Source of the DNA: Corythucha ciliata
Lineage: Eukaryota > Arthropoda > Insecta > Hemiptera > Tingidae
NCBI GenBank assembly: GCA_038030265.1
Contig: CM075943.1
Location: 24,366,001-24,430,000 of the forward strand
Direction of reading: 5' to 3'
DNA: 64,000 bases
Made by a program: the position numbers and the translations under genes. How positions within the stretch are numbered: position 1 is the first letter of the stretch; each line of letters starts with the position of its first letter. Below the pieces are notes generated by a model that was not told where the DNA came from, did not search any database, and was given only the letters and a program-made list of their open reading frames with translations. Shown in pieces: positions 44,391-56,397 of the stretch.

Positions 44391-47300
44391 TTTTTTTCCT
44401 ATTTTCTTCCTTTTCTGAAATCCGGGCTCTTAAGTAAGGCCGGGCCCGGGAATGAAGAACCTAGAGCCACCCTCCTCTGCAGGCCCATGTGAGACTCACA
44501 AACCACGACCAAAATTGGGGCTCGAGAGAGTAATACATACCCGAAAATTTTTATTTTTGAAGCAGACAAACCAGTGAAATCCAGCCAAATCTGTGACATT
44601 GGATTAATTAGAAACAACCTCACGAACTTAGGTTTTGAACCATAGAATACTATGGTCCTGCCCGCCATGGGCCCGGCCTGCCCTGCCCTCAAAGGCTGGG
44701 GCTGCATGTTGACCTCATCCTCATCAATGCATAATATATTACTATATTCGATAGACGAATAATGCAAAAAGTTCATTTTTGGTTAATTGAAGGGGCATTG
44801 GCGCTCCCGTCAGGGAGCCCATTTTTTCTCGAAACTCGAATCGTGTTGGGCTATGCCCTTCCATCGACGTCCGGAAGATATCACTTTCAATTAATTTATT
44901 TAATTTTGGTCACTCTACGTTGCATGCTTTTTTCCAAAATAATAAACGACGAACATTTCTTCTTACAAAAAATATACGGGGCAGGAACGGCAAAAAAGCG
45001 CAATTTAAAGAAGCCTGACATTCAAACCACCCCTCTTCCCATCATCTCCGAAATCTTATATACTTATCTTATATACTTATTTTTCTACCTTATTACAACA
45101 CAAGCAAAGGGACCTAAAAAATTCCCGCGGTACGTGAAACCATTATAGCCGTATCGATTGACGAAGACCTTGTTTCTCACGAAAAACAAGAGTTTTTATT
45201 TGAATGCGTAATTACTTATTCTTCGGGTTATTAAACTTGATAGAGAGAAAGAGAGAAAATTCCCTGCCGACCGTTCTTTAGCCGCACTATGCTGAGAGAT
45301 AATATCAGACGTGACTAAATACGGTGGAAAGACCCTTTTATTTACCTAAACATCTCATACGGGCACGTTTTTTGTTTTGTTTTTTATTAAATGCATTTAA
45401 AACTGTTCGTATCAACAGTATCTATTATTTAATTGCTGATGGAACTATCAATTTATAGGATTTACGGTCATTTACTCCTAGGCTGGATTCGCCAATTTGG
45501 ACTAAATGAAAAAGAAAGTTAAAGTTTTCTAACAATATCCTTTAAGCGAATGATGGCGATTTCAAGTTTTTCCCCCTCGGTATGTGAAAGGATTGCCTCA
45601 TTTAGAGTTTTTCCACGGGCGAGTCGAGTTTTTTAACTAGACATTCCATGGTGGGTGTTGGGGTGGATGGAGGGTTGGAAAAAAGGTAACACTTAAAACT
45701 TTTAGAATCGCCCTCTTTCAATCACCCTATTGTGCCACCGTGAGCTGATGGGAAGGCGGCGACAGTCCACCGTTGAAGGATTCTTTTATTTCCTTTATTA
45801 TACCTCACACCGCACAACAGGGCAAGGTGACGGGGTGCCATCCACCGATGGCGAGAATCTTTATATTTTTAGAAGAAAATAAAAAAATATAAGAAGCTGG
45901 AAAGTCAAGAGGAAAAAAACCTCGAAATGTCTTGGCATCGTGAAGATAAGGTTTTTTGTAAAGCGATACACGACACGCTTTGATCGCTTTATTCAATCAC
46001 ACACACAAACAAAAAAAAACTTCGAGAGAACAAGTCTCCCAATATTTTAATTTTAGCTCTTAGGCTTCACGGATTTAATCTTCTGGCGCCCAGCGTGACA
46101 GGGAAGTCCTCCACGAGCCTGCAGTTTTGTTTATGTTTTCGTTGTATTATTGGTACTTACGGTGCACTACCTACACTTGTATAGTATGCGCTCTAACGAC
46201 TAAAGTTGTTCGCAAAATCTTTCTGCGGGTGTTTGCGAGTTGAAATCAACGTTAAAAAAAAAATAGTTGGGAGCACCATAAAAAGGAAGATTCAAACACT
46301 TAAAAAAAGCAGAGCCCTATTCCTCCCTTAAATCCCCCCCACCACCACCAACAACCATACAATCATACTTTGTTCAACCCAATTCAAGCTCTAAGTTAAA
46401 AGGAGCTTGATCTAGCTAGACGTCTGTTTCGTAATCAAATAAAGGAGTTGTATAGAAGAATATAAGGTTCGAAATTAGACGAGGGGTGATGAAGGGATTG
46501 TGTCATCAAAGGACTTTTGTACGAACGTCCATCTATTTTTTTTTTTTTTTTTGACATGGTTTTAAAATTTGCGATACAGCAGTTTTAAGAGAAGTTGATT
46601 GTTCCAATAAAAGAACAAATGATTAGCGAAGAGAAGGAGCTATAAATTCGGTTTATATCAGATGTAAAAGTCCGAATTGATTCGATCGTTTATTGGACAA
46701 GAAGAAACCTGCTGAAGAGATAAGAAATCACGTTGAAAACAATCGTCTCCCAAACTCCCTGAATAAAAGACCAGTCCCGGTGGCAAATCGGTCGCTTGTC
46801 GGAGGCAAACTGTATAGAGAACCTTAAAAGGGGCAATTAAAATGCGGCTTTGTGGGCCCCTGTCAATATAATTCTACGTGAATTTCGCTTCACTACAGTA
46901 ATAAAGATGTATTTTCCTAGAACCTTTCTAAATTTTAATGGAACTCCATCAACTCTGTGACCTATCCCCTTCCCCCTCCTCCGACGTTGTGAGTTTCAAC
47001 TGGACCAGACAACTTTGTCGTTACAACTCAACGAAATGAGAGGCAAAAATCTGTTTTTCGTCCGTTTAATTTGTCGTTTCGCTTTCTCTCTTTTCTCAAA
47101 ACTTTATTTCTTTCCCTTTAGTTCCACAAACTTTTCCCTTTAGAGTTTTAAATATAAAAGAAGAGTGGGTGGAGGGGGATAATTCTTGTCAAATAAACGA
47201 TTTTAACAGCACTTAATTTTGTGGTGGGTAGAGGGTAGGGGATTTGTACTTCACTTTTACTTATCAAGGGAGCTACGTAATTCCTTTCAAAGAGTCAGTC

Positions 47301-49922
47301 CCCCCTAAGGGTCAGTTGAAAAGTTGATGAAAATGCAATTTGCGAATAAATTTAATTTTATTTCGTGGAACAGGGCGAAGAGAGTTTTTCCTTTCCTCGT
47401 TGGCTGATCCTCAAGGGGAGGGAAAAACTCCTTCTTTAGGAAAATACTCAAAATTGTTGCTTGGATGGGAATTTTTTCGAGACTGCTACAGTGAAAGTCA
47501 ATAATTTCATGGATGAACACATACCTTATTGGACCCCGGATGTGGAGGAAGATTTTTGCCCGGTGGGGTCTCGTAACGCCCCTCATTCCCCATCAGAAAG
47601 CCTACTAAAGGTGGAAAGGTGCGAAATTATTTGTATCCTTTTTTGGGCGGAAGGTGAATCAGAAGTGGACAATTATGAGGCAGCATGACAGCCGACGGCG
47701 GAAATACCATAAACAAAAGCTCATCATCTCACAATAAGGAGATAAATGACATCTGGGAATAACTTTCAGTCGATAAAACGCTCTATTAAGGTACTAACTT
47801 AATAAAACTGATCGTCCTGTACTTTTAATATGTTTTAGTTTGTAGCTAGTTAACTAGTCTTGAAACTATATACCAACAGGTAAAATCTGTGCAGCAAGTT
47901 TTATCCCTTTGACCTCTTTAAACTCTGATTTAAACTCTGTCTTATTGCGTCTAAAATTAGACTCATTTCTGTTTATTATGGCTTTAGCTATCTCGCTCTC
48001 CTTTTTTTGCAACATCTTGGTTTTAATTACTTTACCAAGATCTGGGGAGCATCATCCCGCGCTCGTTTTATATCACTTTCTTCCACCCCCCACCACCTGC
48101 GCGCGGGAAACTCAGAGGGAAAATTAAATTAAAAAACGAGGTTTGAAAGTTTAAATAAATAAATTGTTCGCTGTCGAAAAAAAGAAAGACTAAAATTTTT
48201 ACCGGAAACGCAAACGGAGAGTAAAATGAAACAATTCAAAGCGAGCAGAGCTTGTAGATCCCGACTGACCATGATGACAGGGTGTTAATAAAAAACAAAC
48301 GATTGTATTCGCGTCAATTTGTAACGATCGCGTATTGGTGGCATAACGAAAACGTCACTCACACTTTTTTTTTAGTCTCGAGGTACACAAGCACAGGGCG
48401 CCAGACCGGTTGCTACTGCCGGTAAGAAGAAGAAGAAGAAGCTGGCGTGCTTATGTTGTAAAAAAAGAAGAAGAACATTCATTAAGGAAGAGGGGTTTTG
48501 TTGAAACAGTGATTGGTGGGGTATCAATACACCCTAGTGGCTGAGTGGGGGGGGGGTTATTGTTTATTTATACCCCAAAACTGAGGACTTAATTTAAGAA
48601 AAGACAACTCAGTGTCCAAATAGACGTATATTTTCGGGAATTTTGCCAGGTCTTCTCAACCATCTCGAACACGGTACGATCCCAAACGTTGTGGTTAAAA
48701 ACGTCACAAAAAACGTCTCTAAGGGAGTGATTCTCTTTGTTTTCATTTTTCCCGACGAAGACATCACTTAGAAGATTATTAGAGCAAGAACTTCTTTTGT
48801 TCCGTGTATCCATTTGGAATATTTTCCGACTATTTTACAAGAAGCCCCTTGTGTATTAACATGATAATAGAAAACTAGAAAATGCTCGAAAAGATAAGAA
48901 GAAGAAGCTCTTCATATAGTAAAGGTGAGTTCTCTTTCTTCGTTGTATACTTTTTTTCAAAAAAAGACATGGATTCTTGACAATAGACTTGTTTTAAATT
49001 TTAATGTGCGGTGATAGTGAGGAACTAGAAGTTCATTAGTGCTTAGCATAAGTCTAACGGTAAAAATAAAGAAAATCACCCCTTCCCCTCACTCACCCAT
49101 CTTCAGTGGAATAACCAAAAGAAACTGAGTTGATAATAGTTAAAGCAATAACGTCGAACCCCCTCCACATTTCGGAAGATAAAGATCACTCGCTCGTAAT
49201 AACAACTTCCCCGAGCGAGATTTCTTTTTTTTTGTCTACATCCATGCGTCCCTCGAGTGACATTACCACTGTATAGCACGCACCCTCCACACAGCACACA
49301 CACGCTCTGTTCACTTCAGGCGTCGTTATTAAACGTATACCTATGCTCCACTGGGTTTTACAACCATTCGTCAAACACAATTCGTTGATGGTAAAGTATT
49401 AGGAAAGGGGGTGACAAATTCTTTCGCTCTACACCAAGTATGATTCGAAACTGCTTTTCTTTGTGAGATAGAGAGGGGACTTCACTACAGCAGCTAGTAC
49501 TTCCTGGAAAAGTGACCGACGATGGAATCCCCAGACTATTATGTAGAGGTGTCCACAAGAGGTTGACCCAAAGAAATAGCTTCAGAGAAGCCTTCATTCC
49601 TTCTGATGTACTTATCCCGTCCCACTTTGAGGGGCGCTGATGGGGACCCTAAAATTTGTTTTGACCACGACAGACTGCATTTCTCGCAGCATGGTCTAAA
49701 AAGGACTCATTAACCACGACCGGCGTAAATCAAAACGCTTTAAAAAATGACCTAAAACGCTCATTTTCGTGGTCAATTTGAAAGGCGTCCTAGCAGGAAC
49801 CACCTGCATTTCACAGTTGAGCATGATCTGAAGGAACTCATAAATTTGGCATAAGTTCGGCTCATGTAGGAACACTGACATGGACGGAATTGGTCCGGGA
49901 TATTGGTTATTTGTGGAATAAT
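44391..49922. other. Non-coding stretch, no gene recognised
   Basis: It contains the second copy of the AAAAAGTTCATTTTTGGTTA repeat at 44,764, a T run near 46,533-46,551, an AAG microsatellite at 48,424-48,440 and scattered C/G tracts. Short open frames on both strands lack recognisable domains and exon borders. Confidence 0.45.
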
Positions 49923-50065
49923 AAGGTCCGTATATTCAAAGTCGTCACTTGAGCTGAGTATATGCTTATTTCGATTCTAAACAGATGACTCACTAATTAG
50001 ATCGACCGATTTGAAGCCATTTAAGCAAATACTCAGATTGAGTGACGAGTATGAATACGGCTCCT
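49923..50065. mobile_element. MITE of about 140 bp, GTCCGTAT-type ends
   Basis: The left end GGTCCGTATATTCAAAGTCG and following TCACTTGAGCTGAGTA match the reverse complement of the right end (GAGCCGTATTCATACTCGTC, ACTCAATCTGAGTA) with scattered changes. The arms are about 40 bp. The termini resemble those of the GGGCCGTATTC MITEs elsewhere in the window. The target duplication is unclear. Confidence 0.6.
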
Positions 50066-50269
50066 GAAGACCAAACGTGACTTTTTGCGAATGAACCTTA
50101 CGCCGATCGAAGTTTTGGGGTCACAAACTTCAATCATTCAAGGCTGAAAAAACGTTATGGCGTTTTCCATTGAATGCAATACTTCAATGCAGTGTGGTGT
50201 AAGTTTTCCCACCCATCTTCTCTGAATTGAAACATACGTTTATGGTGAGGACGCTGCACTAATACACTT

Positions 50270-50600
50270 GTCCCAAGCAGCATGATAATATTTTCTGAAC
50301 ATTCAGCAAATATTCGAACATTCAGAAAATATTCAGAATCTCAAAAAAATATTTTAAGAATATTAATTTTTCATTCATCGTTAATATTCGTATCATAATA
50401 TTGTTTAATATGAAAATAATATTTTTGAACGAATATTTTCAAACGAACCTGATTAAAATATTTTTGAAATACTCTTTTATGGTGTAGGCAGAAATATTTT
50501 CTGATATAACATCGTAGAATATTATGTAAATATAATTTTATGAGTATTACCTAAATATTTTTCAATATTATTTAATGCATATTTTCGCTAATTCCACCAA
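50270..50600. repeat. AATATT-rich repeat starting CCCAAGCAGC
   Basis: It starts CCCAAGCAGCATGATAATAT and continues as an AT-rich series of AATATTTTCTGAA and AATATTTTTGAA motifs. A related block at 56,090-56,397 ends in GCTGCTTGGGG, the reverse complement of this start, so the two are opposite-orientation copies or ends of one family. Confidence 0.55.
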
Positions 50601-51348
50601 AAATGAACCATTCATTGGAGTGCTTGAACTTTTCGGAACGATAAAATATAACCCCTGCGTTTGCAGATTATGGCTGATTATAGTTATTTATGCTCAGTTA
50701 TAGTTAGTTATTTAGTTATAGTTATTTTCCACGAGCACCATACTTCTTTCCTTACGGGCCCCGTCTTTCTGGACATGGTAGTAAAAAACCTAATTTGTGA
50801 GAAATATTATTTATATTGGTACCAAGCAAATCATTCTTGTTTAATGAGCGCTGTGAATTCTCGATTAAGAAGGGACTTTATCAGAGAAGTATGAATCGTT
50901 CATTAATGACGACAAGAATTACGTATCATATTTGACCACCCGGTACAAACAAATACGCGGTAAGAAAGCTTGCAGAGGTTGAGAGAACAATTGAGGTGAA
51001 CCGCTACAATTTTTATTACTTATTCACCCCACCCCTCCTCAATAATATTATTCCAAAAGTAACCTTCAAATTTGGCCCCCTTATGAATTAATTCCAAATA
51101 AGCAGCGGATCTAACAGGGGGGTGGGGGTGGACAGCAGAATCCCCCCCCCCCCAGGAGCTGGGCAAATCGCTCTTAACATAATGGAGGAGTGCTGAAGGG
51201 AGAGAGAGGGTTGAGAGAGGTCCCTCGTCGCAGTCCCAGACCAGATCCGTCCTTGAGCCTACGGTTCAACGTCTTCCACATGCGGGCCGTGTTCAAAAGA
51301 AAAAGGGGTGTTAGAGAAAGAAGGACTCGAGGGTGGCTGGTTGAGCTG
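50601..51348. other. Non-coding stretch left of the Harbinger element
   Basis: No gene was recognised. Tandem TTATAGTTA units occur near 50,676-50,722 and a C tract near 51,143-51,154. Confidence 0.4.
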
Positions 51349-51665
51349 GGCATACACGAGCGGGATTTCCGACGGTTTGACGGTTTATTTAGGAAACCTG
51401 CAGGTTTGGAATCTACGTTAGTGGAGGAGAAAACTCGCAGTCCAAAACTGACGTTTCAAGTTTAACAGTTTTTTCGAAAAACCTGCAGTTCAAATTTGTA
51501 AGTCAGTGGAGGGAAAAAACCGCAGTCCGAAACTGACGGTTCACCATGCAAAACCTTCCGCCACGCTCCAGAACCGAAGGTTACCGACCGCTGTGTTTCA
51601 CAGTTTTGCTATCAGTGTCAGGCGTTCCCCATCCACCTCTGTTATCAGTTAGCCGGGTTTGAGTT

Positions 51666-53831
51666 GTGTTTGTTCGTTTTGAGTTGTGTACGGTGTACGC
51701 GAACTTTCGAAGTTGTGTTTTGCTTTGTACTGCGTTTGTTGTGGTGAAGAAAATAGTAAAAACCTGGAGTGATGATCACGTAACTCAACTCCTCGACGCA
51801 TATCGGGAACGGCCTTGCCTGTGGAAGTTGAACGATGCGGATTATACGAATAAAAATAAGAAAAACGAAGCTTACAAAGAGATTGTTGAAGCCTTCAAGG
51901 AGGATGTTCCCTCCCTGGATATCCCCGCCTTAAAACACAAAATTCAAAACCTCAGAGGAGCTTTCAGGAAGGAGTTGCACAAAGTCGAAAAATCAGAAAG
52001 AAGTGGAAAGGGCGCGGATGAGATTTATAAACCGAAGCTATCGTAAGTACCTACCAACTAATAATAAAAAGTTTTTAATTAGACCAGTGCACACCCTGAA
52101 CTTGCAAGTGCGCCCCCTCATCTTGACTTTTTCGTCAACTTCACATTTTTACTCGGCAGGTACTACGACTTACTGCTGTTCACCAAGGATCAGGAAACTG
52201 CTCGACCGAGCGTCAGCAATTTTGGACAGCCCCAAGACCAAGCATCTGAGGACATGTCTGAATTTAGTGCGGAGGACATCGCAAGTGATGACATTAGTCA
52301 GGGAACCCACAAATTTGATGGCGGCCAGGGAAGTCAGAACATGCAAGGAAAACATCATGAAACGGTGGGTAAAATGAGCAAAAACCTTTATTTTCCCTCA
52401 GACATAACTTCATTTTTATTTGTATTTTGTTTTTCCATAATCTAACACATGAACGTAAATGAATAAACTAACGTAAATGAATAGATAATTTTTTTTCTCT
52501 TCATGTTATGATTGAAACGCTTCATTTATTCATGAAACGCTTATTATATTCTACGCCTTCCCCTTTCTAATCATTTCATCTTGCCAAGAAACTCTGCCCT
52601 TGTCATTAAAAAATTTCACGTATGCCTCTCTGTTGTTTGTCGCCGCTAAAGGAGGGAAACGAGGTAATGTAGGCGCTTGAAGGGCCTCAAGTCCATCGTC
52701 AGAGTTACTTCTCCACGAGCCAGGTTGTAGGTCATGAGTCGCATGGTTTTCTGTATCCACAGATTGTGGGCTGATGTAGTTACTGTTTGAACGAATCAAG
52801 AAATTATGCAGCACGCATACTGCAAGAACTACATAAATAGCTTTTTCGGTAGCGATGCTGATACTTGTGTGTAGCACCCTAAACCTACCAGCCATTAAAC
52901 CGAAAACGTTCTCTACTACATTTCTGCAGCGGGCAATTCTGTAATTGTAAATACGTCTCTCATAGTTGAGAGTACGTTGAGGATACGGTTTAAGGATATG
53001 CTCGTGCAAAGCGAATGCCTCGTCTCCAATAAACACAAAATTTAAGCCTTCATCATTTTCTTCGTTAGTCGGCAAATTTAAGGTTTCATCGTTTAAAGCG
53101 TCATAAAACGTTGTGCTTTCAATAACGCCCCCATCTGATATTCTCCCCTGTTTTCCCACGTCAGCATAAATTATCTCATAGTCTGCGTTGACAATAGCCA
53201 TTAAAACAATACTGTAGAATTTTTTGTAATTGAAGTATGTTGCTCCGGTATCCGGTGGCTTAACGATTCGTATATGTTTTCCATCGATACATCCTCCACA
53301 GTTGATCATCTGCCACTTGTTCTTGAACTGCACTGCTTGTTGTCTCCACTCTTCTTTTGATTGTGGCATCTGAAAATTAAATTTATGGTACCTACGAATA
53401 ATTTCCTTCTTATTTTTCAGTTTTTCAAAGAACCTCCGCCAAAGAGAAAGCCGAAAAGGGAAGTCGAGAAGGATATTTCACAGTTCATTCAAACGTGTAC
53501 TGCTGCCCTCAGTGCCCCGTCAACGATTTCTGACGATTGCACAGCTCTTGGTACTTATGTGTCCGAGAAATTACGCAAGATGGAAGGATCTCAACAAATT
53601 TTGGCAGAGGCTTTAATCCAACAAGTGATTACAAAAGGAATGAAAAATCAGCTGTCTGACAACACTGAATTGATCGAAAATGCTTCCATCCAGGCACTTC
53701 ACGATGGCGTTTCCTCAACTCCAATGCACGGACAACTGACCCCGTTGTCGACTAACTATGACGAGTCGACAACATCATCCCTATCCCAATACTATTGTAA
53801 CCTTGATGTTAATACTGATCTTGACTCATGA
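51666..53831 (+). CDS. MADF-domain protein of PIF/Harbinger element (second transposon protein), three exons
   Basis: Exons 51,666-52,042, 52,160-52,364 and 53,421-53,831, joined by GTAAGT..CAG and GTGGGT..TTTTTCAG introns. Phases match and the frame is open, giving about 330 residues. The MADF (Myb/SANT-like DNA-binding) domain starts near residue 33 with TWSDDHVTQLLDAYRERPCL. It includes IPALKHKIQNLRGAFRKEL and crosses the first intron into SYYDLLLF, the usual WxxDxLxFL end. The C-terminal exon has a basic PPPKRKPKRE stretch (possible nuclear signal) and a helical, BESS-like tail. Such proteins bind the transposon ends and carry the transposase into the nucleus. The first 30 residues are hydrophobic and unlike the family, so translation may start further in or from an unseen exon. 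AATAAA lies at 53,864-53,869. The second intron (1,056 bp) contains the transposase DDE exon on the other strand. Confidence 0.8.
52525..52530 (-). terminator. Poly(A) signal of the Harbinger transposase
   Basis: AATAAA on the minus strand, about 20 bases after the transposase stop at 52,551. It lies within the second intron of the oppositely oriented MADF gene. Confidence 0.6.
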
Positions 53832-54491
53832 TTACTTGAATATATGTAAAATGTAATATACAAAATAAAGTGTTTGGGAACGTACGAAATCTACGTATTT
53901 GGTGTAAGAAATGAAAACTATACCTTCATAAATGTATCCTTCAAAGTTTCGAAAATCACACGGCAAGTTTCCGGAATAATTCGTCCCAGTGTTTGCGCTG
54001 CAATTCTAGTGGAGTATTTCAACTGCTCATAATCTTGTCCAGTAGCTAAATATCGCAGGGTAGCTGTCAGTCGCTCTCTTGGAGGAATGCATTCTCGCAT
54101 TACAGTATTTTGCTTCTGCAGCTTATGGGTCACGATTCCTGCACACGAACATTATTTTAATTAACCGAACCGTTTAAATACTCGTACAGTACCTACCTCC
54201 TTCATCAAATTTAATAAATTATTTTCAATTGTACCTACTATTAATTACTGAATAAATTAAGTACTTACTGAGCAATTCTTCGAAGCTGGCCTCGTCCATC
54301 CTCAAATAGTTCTTGTAGTCTTCACGTTCTTCAGCTTGAAGTTCCTTCACGAGACCCATATGGCTATGGGCATTTCTTCGGGAAATCCATTCCTTCTCCC
54401 ACTTTTTGCGATCTTTTTTACGAGATACTAATACGCTCAAGGCGTACATGCCACCTGCAGCAGCTAACATTTTTTTAGTCCTTTCTTCCAT
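52551..54491 (-). CDS. HARBI1-like DDE transposase, three exons
   Basis: Exons on the minus strand: 54,491-54,269, 54,138-53,924 and 53,369-52,551. Donors are GTAAGT and GTATAG; acceptors are GTGCAG and TTTTCAG. Phases agree and the joined frame has 418 codons without stops. The N-terminal helical region (ASFEELLR, then IVTHKLQKQ, PPRERLTATLRYLATGQDY) matches the HTH-containing part of HARBI1/PIF transposases. The catalytic core is in the last exon: Asp175 in CIDGKHIRI, Asp225 in GRISDGG, Asp262 in FIGDEAF and Glu299 in NVVENVFGLMAGRFRVL, with spacing normal for the family. It cuts and integrates the element with MADF-protein help. Its second intron (53,370-53,923) holds the last MADF exon on the other strand. 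The gene appears intact and could be active. Confidence 0.88.
53370..53420. promoter_or_regulatory. 51-bp spacer with two back-to-back splice acceptors
   Basis: This short AT-rich piece ends in AG for the MADF gene on the plus strand (TATTTTTCAG ending 53,420) and in AG for the transposase on the minus strand (AATTTTCAG ending 53,370). Both pre-mRNAs must be recognised from opposite strands across the same 51 bases. Confidence 0.75.
53864..53869 (+). terminator. Poly(A) signal of the MADF gene
   Basis: AATAAA lies 33 bases after the stop codon, just inside the transposase second intron, whose donor is at 53,923. Confidence 0.6.
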
Positions 54492-54869
54492 CTCCGACGA
54501 GGGTATAGTAGGTGCACTGAGAAAAAACCTCTACTTCTGGCCTCTGGACTGTCCAACACGCTGGAGACTCCAAAACCGACGGTTTTCCGCCGAAAAAAAC
54601 TGTGACTTCTCCACTAACGAACGGTTATGGACGTAAGGACGAGTTCCCCAACTTTTGAAACTCTGCGTCAGTGGAGTACAACGGTTCAGAAACCGAGGGT
54701 CTGGACTGTCAGTAAAGACCGCAGTTTTAAAGCGGCGGATCAAGACTGCCATCGACCACTAACGGACAGGTCGGATTTTTGATGAAATCCGCGCGCCTGG
54801 ACTGTCAGAAAAAACGACGGTTTTGGAACGACGTTCCAAAACCGCTGGATTGGAATGTTCGTGTATGCC

Positions 54870-55024
54870 AGATTCGCTGACTGCCGTTTTCAGCTTTGTA
54901 TCTCCCGTTTGTACCGCCCTTCCATCTTCTCCATTCTTCAAGCTGGCTTTTTCGCATTTCCCTTTCGTGAAGGGGTGTCAAAAGTTCTTCAGATCTTGTG
55001 GTTTTTCGTTTTCAGTAATTTTAG
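54870..55024. other. Flank between Harbinger element and DUF4806-like exons
   Basis: No feature is seen apart from the pyrimidine-rich approach to a possible acceptor at 55,024. Confidence 0.35.
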
Positions 55025-56036
55025 TCGACATCACCACTGAGTCCCTCATCCGCGTTAGCGGACATGGGTAAGTGCAATTCAATTACAACTTGATTAAGCT
55101 AAGGAAGAAAAATTCATTTAAAAGTACCTACTGGTTACACGACACCTCATTTTATTCGAAAGTAGTTTATTTGCTAACAGCATATTGAGAGAACTCATTT
55201 AAAACTCAATAATAAGGCAAAAAATTAGTCAGCCTCGTTAATTTCCTTGGTGTTGCGCGGGCAATATTGGGATAAAACCGAGAAATATGATTACTGAGAA
55301 ATACTTAATACCTATTAAAATTCCCGGAATGTTCCTCTATTACCAGTATGCAATATTTATTCAAAAATCGCATCGTGTGATCCGGGTTTTATATAAAATT
55401 CTCATGAGATGAATAGCAATTCTTGTCTACCTGGTTTCATTAAAAAAACCATTCTGTTGTAGGATTAAACCTGGATCCGACACAAAATCAACACACATGT
55501 CAACATCAAGGCTGTCAAGCTATAGAGTATAATTTTTGTGCCATGTAAGCTTTTTGAGTTAACCTATTGTATTAACGTGTTCGATTTTTTTTTTTTTTTT
55601 TTTTTTTTGGCAGATTTCTTGCCAACGATATCCAACGAGGAGCAACTCACCACCTTGGAAGGGCTCCTCATAAATGATACGTCTTGGTAAATATGGTAAT
55701 GATTTTCATCTTGTTCACTTGAACTTTCACACAAAAATCTCACTCAGAGGTTTCAAGCTGTCAGTGCTTGGTGGCGCAAAAACGGCCGGACCAATTTTTC
55801 AAAAAATAATAGACCACGTGATCGCTATGTGGATAATTAGAAAAAACTTACAACTGGCGGGATGTAAAGAGAAAAAGCCCTTCGAGCACTTGAGTTTGGC
55901 TCGTGCTTCTGGCTTCTGGCAATTGTTTTATTCATTTTCTAATGTTTTCTCTCTTACAGAGCTCACGCGCAGAGTTTGTGATCGACTCAAAATCATGGAT
56001 ACTGAGATGGACTTAAGCCACGCCGGCTCAGAGTGA
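55025..56036 (+). pseudogene. DUF4806-like gene fragment
   Basis: Candidate exons are 55,025-55,067, 55,614-55,686 and 55,748-56,036. The first ends at GTAAGTG; the second begins after a 24-base T run and GGCAG and is in phase with the first. It reads DFLPTISNEEQLTTLEGLLI, the start of the DUF4806 domain common in insect proteins of unknown function. The third exon reads FKLSVLGGAKTAGPIFQKII, then LQLAGCKEKKPFEHLSLARA, matching the GG and GxKGKKxFxxL parts of that domain, and runs open to TGA at 56,034-56,036. The obvious donor of exon 2 (GTAAAT at 55,687) and the acceptor before 55,748 would create a stop at the join, so the gene is either broken or spliced differently. The upstream coding part is missing or unrecognised. 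Classification is by eye. Confidence 0.38.
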
Positions 56037-56089
56037 CTGGCCTCCTTTTATGGATTTAAAAGAAAATGAATATTTTGACGAAAACCTTC

Positions 56090-56397
56090 ATTAAAAATAT
56101 ACAACTAATATTCCAAATAAAATATTTTGCGAATACTTCGAAAAAATAGTTTTCAAATATTTCAGAAGAATATTTTGGGAATACTTCGAGAAAATATTTT
56201 TGAAACTTATATAGGGAATATTTTGTAAATACTTGAAGAAAATATTTTTGAATATCATTTCAAGAATATTTTGCGAATGATTTTCTCTGAATATTTTATA
56301 ACCACCCAAAAAGCGGACATTCGAAATATTATTTGAATATTCGAAAAAAAAATATTCAAAAAATATGTTTTAAGTGAACTTTGCTGCTTGGGGTGTA
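56090..56397. repeat. AATATT-rich tandem repeat ending GCTGCTTGGG
   Basis: About three to four units of some 50 bp contain GAATATTTTGNGAATACTTC and GAGAAAATATTTTTGAA, followed by GCTGCTTGGGG. This is the opposite-orientation counterpart of the repeat at 50,270. Confidence 0.6.

Larger units (their letters stand above)
51349..54869. mobile_element. PIF/Harbinger DNA transposon, apparently complete, 3.5 kb
   Basis: The ends are GGCATACACGA at 51,349-51,359 and its exact reverse complement TCGTGTATGCC at 54,859-54,869. Both subterminal zones carry repeated motifs such as GTTAGTGGAG, CTGGACTGTC and AAACCGNCGG. Between them lie two oppositely oriented spliced genes, a HARBI1-like DDE transposase and a MADF-domain protein, the two proteins known to be needed together by PIF/Harbinger elements. 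Both reconstruct without stops. An obvious 3-bp target duplication was not seen with these borders (CTG left, AGA right), so the true ends may lie a base or so away, or the site has mutated. Confidence 0.85.

Noticed and set aside
51349..54869. The 51-kb Harbinger element as the source of the GGGCCGTATTCAG MITEs
   Set aside because: The terminal sequences are different (GGCATACACGA against GGGCCGTATTCAG), so cross-mobilisation is not supported even though both are PIF/Harbinger-like.
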